From assembly GCA_006384855.1 (NCBI GenBank), contig VCJN01000968.1, forward strand, positions 32,399 through 96,398: 64,000 nt of DNA, written 5' to 3'. This document shows, piece by piece, positions 56,301-64,000 of the stretch. The notes under the pieces were generated by a model. It was not told the DNA's origin. It saw only the letters and a list, made by a program, of their open reading frames with translations, and ran no database searches. How positions within the stretch are numbered: the first letter of the stretch is position 1; every line of letters starts with the position of its first letter. The position numbers and the translations under genes are program-made. The DNA comes from Tetraselmis striata (lineage: Eukaryota > Chlorophyta > Chlorodendrophyceae > Chlorodendrales > Chlorodendraceae).

Positions 56301-59300
56301 TAATTAGTGTTGATGCAGTGTCGCGCATAGTCACATAGTCAAAACCACAGCTCGTTCAGGCGAAATTTATCGCCTCTTTGGGGTTAGTCTCCGATGAAAC
56401 CTCTTTTACGGATCCCACAGACAGCACCAACGGAAAGGTTTTGTGGAAATGTGTAGTCAAAGTCCTACAGTAGCGCACCATGCCGCGCACCCTTCGCAGA
56501 TTAGTATATTAGTGTATTACAGTATATTGGTATTCTTAGTATATGGCATACAGTATACGTATTCGTGTAGCTTATTAGGAAAATGGTGTTCTGGCTGACT
56601 TGCGGAATTATATACATTGACACGATTAGTTCAAATACGCCGTTTACAACATCGTTCACCCAAACTCTCCATTTTTTCAAGGTTTGGCCTTCGCGTTGTG
56701 TACAGGGGCAGTTCGTATTGATTTCGGATCTTTGGGTCTGCGACCATGAAAAGCACGCCTGTATGGCGATTACGTACGCTGTGTCAAGGTTGCTATCCTG
56801 GATTCAACTTTGCTCCAGTACATAAGGCTCATGTTCACTTTTGTACTCGCCGCCTACCTGCGGACCTCCGTCCGGCAGCGGCCTGCCTGAGATGACTACG
56901 ACAGCTAGTACCGACGGCCCATAAAATGATCTGTAGGTCGCCTGGGGTAATTCACCGCCTATCTTCAGTGCAATGCTGCTGTTGATTACCCGGACCACTG
57001 CCTTCCCCTGAGGAGGATGCCCGGTATAGTGCCTACCAATCCTCCAACTAAGTAGTAAAGGGGCACCAAGCAGTGAGTGCCTGCTTTAGTAAGGCATGCC
57101 GCTCACACAGTTGCCTAAGCACTGCGAGCGGACTTTCAATGCGGGCGCTGGCGCGCTGCGCTGCAGTGAAGGCGATTGTGAATGTCCGCGCGCGCTTCGT
57201 TCTAGGCGGTATGTTTTAGGTTTATTTGTGATGACGACCTATCAAACCCTCGTCGCGTTTGACGGCGCGGACCCACGTGAGCGCCACCACAACCGCCGGC
57301 GCGCAGGGGCGGCCCCAGCCAGCTGATCGCGCAGCCGGACGACGACGTGTGGGAGCTGGACGCGCTGAGCGCCCGTCAGGCGCTGGAGGTGCTGGCCATG
57401 GAGACGGGCGCGGCGCGCGTGGAGCCGCTCGTAAACTGCGGCGGGGTGTTTGCGCCGCCGCGGCGCCCGCCGATCCCGCCGCCCGGTGCGCCCCGCCTTG
57501 CCACCCGCCCGGTTCGCATCCGACCACCCCCCCCTCTCCACACCAGCACCAGCACCAGCACCAGCAGCGCACGTAACCCTCGCAGAATTAGGTGCATACA
57601 CCAATGAACACAACCATCATGCATAGTACTCTTAATCAACAACACCCGCCAGAACACGTCATTCACATCACGTGGCCCAAAAACCATGAACATGCCGCTG
57701 CCTTGTTAATATAATAATGCACTGCATTTCGGGTCAATTGACAAGAGCTGTCACCTACCGTCACGTGACATATATAAACGTCTCGCGGTCGTTACACGAC
57801 GGAGGTTCCTGGATCGCCGATGTCGTCGTGCTTTCATTGTACACACCGCAAAGTGGTGTTAGTAATTGATGCAGTGCATGTCACTGTGTCGGCGAATAAA
57901 TTGAGGACGAAAATCAAAGATCATCCGGCACGGTGGAGTTGTAGGGCGTCGGTCATCAGACTAGTGGTCCGGAAAATCACTTCTTTGGGGACAGTATACG
58001 TGTGGCAGCCATCTTCTGATCATCCGATTTTGCTTCAAGAGCTGGCAATGAACACTACTTTGCACAGTATGTCGCGCAGGGGCCGGGGTCGGCGAGCTCG
58101 ATGGCGTTGATGTTGTTGATGTAGTTCTGAATGCCTGTTTGTGGAGCGATATTGGTCCACATGAGGGTCTCGCGGTGAGCTGCCGAGCCGCACAGTTAAA
58201 AACCAAATCAAAATATGAATAAAGGAGGATGTTGCATCATTTTTTCACGGGGGCTTCAATAACTCGACCGTTTTGCTTTTTGATATTCGACGTAATTTTC
58301 CCGCAGAGCGAAGCGGGCTGAAACGGGGGATATGCCTACATTTATGGTTACAACATCGACCAACACGAAATGTCCCCGAGATAATACGGGTTTCGACAAG
58401 AATAAAACCGAAAGGCGACTAATAAAGGACTATTTTAGCAATAAAATGCGATTGCTCATGTTGACGGCATGTCAAAATTCCTTCAAAATATAATTCCGAA
58501 TAATGCACGGATTTATCACGGACAGACGCTTAAAAATTAGGGTAATGATTTGCCAGGTCCGTGTGCCGTTCGGTGTTGTTTGTAGCTCTTGCCCTAGCAT
58601 GTATCGGGTAATCATTCAGCGTGCTGTAGTACTTATGCTACTACATATCGGACAGTCGTATATACAGGTAGTAGGTCGAACATCGCGGTTTCGCGCCATC
58701 AGCAAATACCATAAATAAGAACGTCGTAAACGGTAGTACAATACTAAAAGCGGGAGGCCGATAAGTAAAAACGCTTTGAATTCCTCCGCAAAGAGGGAAA
58801 ACTATTGAAGCGAAAAAATATGTCCGACTGAAGCACGAATGCATTACGCATGTTCCGACGCAAAGGTGGATTTTTCGGCAATTTTCGCCCTGCGGACCGT
58901 ATTTCATTCTGTGGTGGGACCGCGGTGTATATTAACCACTCAGATTGCGCGAACATGCGCTCACCCGTGTACGACTGCCCGCACAGTAAAATCCCAAATA
59001 ATCAACATGCGACACTATGTGCCTGAAGTTGTATACTCACCGATACTGCGCAGTTCATGGCACATCTACTAGTACTGTAGCTGCGATCAACCGATCCCCA
59101 TTCACCGTGTATGCTCATTGCCGGTTATTTACTACTTAACGACTTCTATTGCATACACCTGCTAATAATGATTGACCACCGCCGGCTACCAAGTGCGCAT
59201 TACACCAGTATCATCTAGCAACATGATGCCAAGACGAGTACAGGTAGGAATACTGCAGCTGTCTGTTGGCATCGCCGTGCCTATATCTTCAAACACAACA

Positions 59301-62300
59301 CATACCCCCCTAGAGGCACACACCGCGCGATCATCCAGCGGTTGTCATCCCCGTTCGCAACTATACGGCACCACATAGAATGAATCCATTCACGATTGCG
59401 ATCTTCAGGCCTCAGAAGGCAGTCAGTGTATGAACACTGTAGCACCGGGCGAGTGATAAACCACCAATGATGCAGTCTCACTACTGCCTCTTGAATGTGG
59501 CGATACACGTGACAGGGGTGATAGAATGGGGAAGAGACCGCACCGGGGCGGTATTTTGGTGCAGCGTATAAAGGGGCGGCGGGGCGGGTCACGATGGCCG
59601 CGGGGAAAAGGCGGCGGTCTTCTTGTCACATTGCTTTTGATGCGCGGCGGCGCGGTTGCTGAGCGAGTGTGGCTCCGTGCCGGTTGGCGTTGTCCGTGCG
59701 CGCCAGGCAAGCTGACGGCGGGGTCGCTCTGCCAGGCGGTGGCGGCGCTGCAGCCGGAGGGCTGCGTCCTCGTGGACGAGTCGCTCACCAGCGGCGGCTC
59801 CTACTGGGACGCCTCCAAGGCACCCCCCCCCCACCCCCGCCGACCTCCATTGTGACAATTACGAGCACGATATGCTATGGGTTAGTACGAGTACGACGTG
59901 TACGAGTACTGATACCATATGTGTACCACCGCCTGGGACTTTAATTAAATGTGCGATATATTGGTGCCGTGTGGCAGTCGTTGTGCTTTTGAGCCGAGTG
60001 TCGCCTCGATTGTCGCACCTTCCTCAACCAAACCCGCCAGATTGGCACATGTGAGGGGCGGAGTACGTGGTTGCAGCTGCGCTCACGCGGGTGTCATGCG
60101 CCGCAGGGCTGCCCCAGCTTCTCCCACCTCACGCTTACCGGCGGCGCCATCGGGAGCGGCATCCCCATGGCGGTGGGCGCCGCCATCGCGTGCCCCGGCA
60201 AGAAGGTCATCAACCTGCAGGTGCCCCCCCCCCCCCCCCCCCCCCCACTCTCACCTCCGCACAGCGTACGTACCCGGCAGATAAGTGTAACTATATTTCC
60301 AATCCACGCCCTTAATATATTCGTGTATCATTCATGTATTTTCGGACAAGAGGCTCGTATTTTTCTGCCGACTTTTATATAATTATTTTCTTACATTGAC
60401 ACGTTTACTTCAATACATACGCCGTTTACAACATCGTCCACCCCATATTCGATTTTTCAGGTTTAGTCTTCGCATCTTGCACAGGGGCAGTTCGCATTGA
60501 TTTCGGATTCTTGGGCATGTATCCATGAAACGTACTACGCCAATATGCCAATAACGTACGCTGTGGCGGCGACATGCATAGTTCCACACTGACACACCCA
60601 AACCCACCCATACCCATACTCGTTCGTTGGTGCCGAGCCCTTACCCTAATTGCGAGGCGGGGATACCAAAGACTATTGTAGAGCTGTAAGTTTTCGTCCC
60701 GTCCTCAACTCGGAACTGAAGATGCATTTTTCTTGACTTGGAGGCACTTTGCGGCAAGCTAGAATGTCAGTTGTTGCGGATCAAATGGCTTGGCGGCCGT
60801 GACCGGTGCAGTCCATTTGGACATATTCTGAACATGAGCAACTGTCCAAAATATGTCAGAATGGACAATAAGTCTTGACCTGGACACCAAATCGTTATTC
60901 ACTGCGCACAAACGGGCGTGATGATTGGTCTGAAGTGTCCTCAAACTACCGTCCACACGAATGAGTTAGTTTCTAGGACAGGTTGCTTCGGAAGGGTGTT
61001 GGCAATTCCAGTACTTTAGTAGTCAACGGTTCCACAAAATAAGCCCGCGTTGGTACAGCTGCTGCAGCCGGGTCAGTGCAACTGCTACTCCGACGGATTA
61101 CTATAGTAGTCGCTGCGGCTCACAGTCGATGTGCCCTCATAATGTGATCCTCGCTACAAAGCACTGTTACACAGTTTTACGCACTAGTACATGCATACAT
61201 ACTAGTATATACATGTATAACCGTTACACAGTACTGTTATGGTAGGCACTATACCACAGTATTAGTTACGGTTCATATATGAAAAACGTATAGTCATCCT
61301 GAACAATATTAGTAGTTACGGGATATATTATTTGACAAAACGCATGATGATCCGGAAAATGCTCGCCGCGGGTGCTACGTGCTCTCAGGCAGTCGTCGGT
61401 ATCCCCGGTGCCCCGTAACTGTACGGCGGAAATACGCCGCTCACCGCAGTGATCCCAACGGTGTGCGCTCTGCCCTAACTCCGACCACGGTGCCAGGCGG
61501 ACGGCAGCGCAATGTACTCCGTGCAGGGGCTGTGGACGCAGGCGCGCGAGAAACTGGACGTGGTGACCGTCATCTGCGCCAACAACGCGTACGCCATCCT
61601 CAAGGTGCGGAGCCCCCCCTTCTTTACACACACACCTACAAACACACACGGCCACGGCCGCTATTTCTCACAGCGCACACAACCCTCATATTGGCGTGCT
61701 CTCCATGTCTGCAGACCTCAGATCCGAAATCGTCAAATCGATATAAACCGCCCTTATGCAAAACGGAAAGGCTTAACCCGGAAAATTGAATAAAGTGTGA
61801 ATGATAATGTAAACGGCATATTCAAACTACTAAACGCGTCATCAACAAACAAATAATTCGACACGCCGGCGGGAAAACATTTTTTTAATTCTGTAATTCC
61901 CTGACGTGCACCAATACTACGCGGGGCGGACGTGGATTTGGAATAATGTAGTTTCGCCTATCTGCCCGGTAAGAACGTATAATGCTGCTGAGCTGCCGGG
62001 TCCCGAACAACCGCGCTCGCTCACAAGCGACCTATTTATCTCTATGACGATTAGCGAGAATAAAACAGCAGATGACCGGGACAGTTATATATTGGCATCA
62101 CCTATATATGTGTATGCGTGTGTATACATGTATATACATACATACAGATATGTATACATACAAACGCCACTTACACAAACGCCTAATGTGGCTACTGGAT
62201 GTGTGGTGCGCCATTAAAGTGTGGTACCCATGATAATACGCAATAGGCAAAGTGTCATATGAATCGCGATAAATCAGGGTACGCGTGCCAGCGCACCTAA

Positions 62301-62963
62301 AAGAGCCCTCATTACTATAGGCCTCGCCTTAGGCTACTTGCATGCAAAAATAACTTGCCTATTACAGTCGCTATAGGCCCGCTATAGTTGTCTAAATTGG
62401 ACCTGTGGCAGGCACGGCGGGTTCTTATCCGCAGCAGTGTTCTAGGGTTTATTTGGTTTTAAGGGTTTAAACCATAAAACGTAAACCCTAGTAGCGCTTC
62501 GGCATTCGGAGGTGTAAATGACCAAAATCATGACAGTGTTCGTCTGCAGCAGAATACACATCCAGAGGTCCCGGACTGGAAAGTGAGCCGGTCGCAGGCA
62601 TTATTTACCGCTCGCCTGTTGCAGTTCAGAGCTCTACTGCAGCTCAGCGCCCCAATGGTGGTGTGAAGTAGCACTTGGGGAGCTGAGCCAGCGAAGCATA
62701 GGTCCAGTAGGGTGCGGTCGGCGCTGAGCAGCGCGGCGGGCGCGCGCGCGCAGATCGAGATGGCCAAGCAGGGCATCGCCACCAGCCGGCAGCAGTCCGG
62801 CGGGCTGATGGACCTCGGCCGGCCACCCGTCGACTGGATCTCGCTCGCACGCGGCGTGGGCGTGCCCGCGGCGGCGGCGGCCACGGCGGAGGAGCTCGTT
62901 GCGCAGCTGCGCGCCGCGCTCGCCGAGAGCGGGCCGTTCCTCATCGAGGCGCGCCTGGCGTGA
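53368..62963 (+). CDS. Thiamine-diphosphate-dependent enzyme, acetolactate synthase/benzoylformate decarboxylase-like (9 exons)
   Basis: Member of the ThDP family that decarboxylates 2-oxo acids or makes acyloins. Exons 53368-53619, 54231-54362, 55113-55479, 56021-56225, 57307-57485, 59707-59819, 60107-60220, 61497-61604 and 62754-62963 total 1680 nt, exactly 559 codons plus stop, all phases matching. The Pyr domain has [10 protein letters not shown] and the cofactor-activating Glu60 in [16 protein letters not shown], then [20 protein letters not shown]. The middle domain covers ~190-370. The PP domain has [20 protein letters not shown], then [20 protein letters not shown], ending in [12 protein letters not shown]...NN (456-484) is the ThDP/Mg-binding motif. 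The C-terminus ends [10 protein letters not shown]. Substrate is not predictable; it resembles the IlvX/MdlC-like subgroup rather than canonical acetolactate synthase. There is no obvious transit peptide. Introns 2 and 6 start with GC instead of GT. Confidence 0.92.
55740..55890. repeat. AT/GT-rich microsatellite in intron 3 of the ThDP gene
   Basis: Imperfect TATGTGTATG and ATAGATATATAGG-type repeats. A similar stretch occurs at 62098-62165 in intron 8. Confidence 0.8.
56600..61870. repeat. Intronic repeat family, three copies in the ThDP-enzyme gene
   Basis: Copy 1 (~56610-56790, intron 4) and copy 2 (~60390-60560, intron 7) share, in order, ACATTGACACG, CGCCGTTTACAACATCGT, CAGGGGCAGTTCG, ATTGATTTCGGAT and AACGTACGCTGTG. 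Copy 3 (~61690-61870, intron 8) is inverted: it contains ATCCGAAATCG and GTAAACGGCAT, the complements of these blocks. The copies are diverged (roughly 70-80% by eye) and have no coding capacity. They are probably fragments of a short interspersed or other non-autonomous element. The span given encloses all three. Confidence 0.7.
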
Positions 62964-64000
62964 TGCGCCACACCGCCCGGATGGGCGCTCCAAGACCCCC
63001 CCTGCCCGCCCCCCTTCCACATACCACCACCACCGCCACCACCACCCCCATCCTCATGTCAGATGTCGAAGCTTTAGTACCTCGCCTATAATGCACATCC
63101 GCACTTCGACACTCTAAGTGCTTCATTGCAACGGTGGGCATGCTCATGCTTGGGTTCAGCAGCGCATCATTCTTTCGCCTCATCTGATGTGGTGGCGTCG
63201 AAGTGACATTAGAGGAAACGAATGGGGGGTCAGCTGGTAATCCTACCATTCAACTACCATTCATTCGGCGACCGCCTTCTGTGGGCGACGATGAGGTGGC
63301 GCGATCATGTCACGTAGTTGCGCGTAGGTGGCAGACATTCAAACGGCGGTGCCTGGCCGTTTTGCCACCCTTTCAGCGTGTTTGTTTCCCATTATTTATT
63401 CTATTCGATTATAGGAGTTACTCGCTTCTCACTATTGGTGAAGTTCCATCATAATAGGCTGTTTGGACGCAACAGTAAGGATTACATAATCCTTCATTTC
63501 TGCTACAATGCTGCAATATATCATATCTATCATAACGAACGATGTATTACATGTGGTAAATAATACTATGAGTACTCCTGCTAATACTCTTAATTGCGTT
63601 CCGAGTGTAATATAATTAATGTCATCTGTGCGATGTGTCGGCACCCGTGTAAGAACGCTTTGTATAGTAGGCCTAAAATCCCGTACTGCGTTACGTACAT
63701 ATATTGCCAAAGGAAAGGTAACAAATTCAGGTCTGTTGCGTCGGGATGTGGCAGGCAAGGCTGGCAAGCTGTGCGTCTAAAATAACTACCAACCAACCAC
63801 CGGGAGGGAAATCATACCTACTAGGGAGGCCGGCCAAGGGTCAGAATACATTGAATGATTTGTGTAGTTAAAGTGCGACGTGCGCGGCAAGCCGGACCGG
63901 GGCCTGGATACTTGGCCGCCGATGAAACCAAGGTTCGCTACCGATATGCCCGTCGACCCGACTACTTGCCCGCCGCCTCCGACTCGGCCGCCTCCGTCAG
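62964..64000. other. Right-hand end, no gene seen
   Basis: C-rich tracts lie just after the ThDP-enzyme stop (62995-63015). The remainder is AT-rich with no recognisable gene. A GC-rich stretch at the very end (63945-64000) may belong to a gene beyond the window. Confidence 0.5.

Noticed and set aside
50403-62492. AAACCCTA words (50403, 44382, 56297, 62480) considered as interstitial telomere
   Set aside because: Single or paired words only, no tandem array; more likely telo-boxes or chance.

Overview
This is nuclear DNA of a eukaryote. The protein-coding genes in the right two thirds are split into many short exons with GT-AG (occasionally GC-AG) introns. The recognisable proteins are eukaryote-specific: complex I subunit NDUFA8, LSM8, the mitochondrial inner-membrane protease IMP1 and an ABCB6-type half transporter. 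High GC in exons, long homopolymer C/G runs, plant-type AACCCTAA/AAACCCTA boxes and an IlvB-like thiamine-diphosphate enzyme fit a green alga or another microbial eukaryote. I cannot name the species, and I saw no bacterial-style operon, rRNA or complete tRNA.

Layout. 0-22 kb is repeat-rich and gene-poor. It holds an isolated Ala/Ser-rich ORF (minus, 1.8-2.6 kb) and two tandem copies of a composite unit made of a decayed LINE 3' part (minus) plus a ~125-bp minisatellite (3.3-6.7 and 6.9-9.2 kb). Next come two convergent transposon-like ORFs at 9.2-11 kb, one of them broken by in-frame stops, then a ~187-bp satellite (12.4-13.6 kb) and doubtful ORFs (13.7-16.6 kb). An 800-bp TA-flanked inverted-repeat element (16.9-17.7 kb) and a piggyBac-like transposase C-terminal remnant (19.3-19.7 kb) complete this part. 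22-63 kb is the genic part: ABC transporter (-), LRR protein (+), F-box/LRR-like gene (-, frame-damaged), a 1-kb Harbinger-like inverted-repeat element, NDUFA8 (+), DUF2306-like membrane protein (-), an unrecognised multi-exon gene (+), LSM8 (-), IMP1 (-) and a nine-exon ThDP enzyme (+).

How it fits together. Several products point to mitochondria (NDUFA8, IMP1, probably the ABC half transporter), but the genes are independently transcribed in mixed orientations, so this is at most loose co-location. The most striking genome-wide signal is that long poly-C tracts, read on the sense strand of each gene, begin within a few bases after exon ends: just after splice donors and, in several genes, just after stop codons. 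They change strand with the gene. Introns of the ThDP-enzyme gene also carry three diverged copies of one repeat.

Exon boundaries were worked out by hand from reading frame, splice dinucleotides and family conservation. Sums of exon lengths are multiples of three for the ThDP enzyme, LSM8, IMP1 and NDUFA8. Family names rest on recognised motifs, not database searches.
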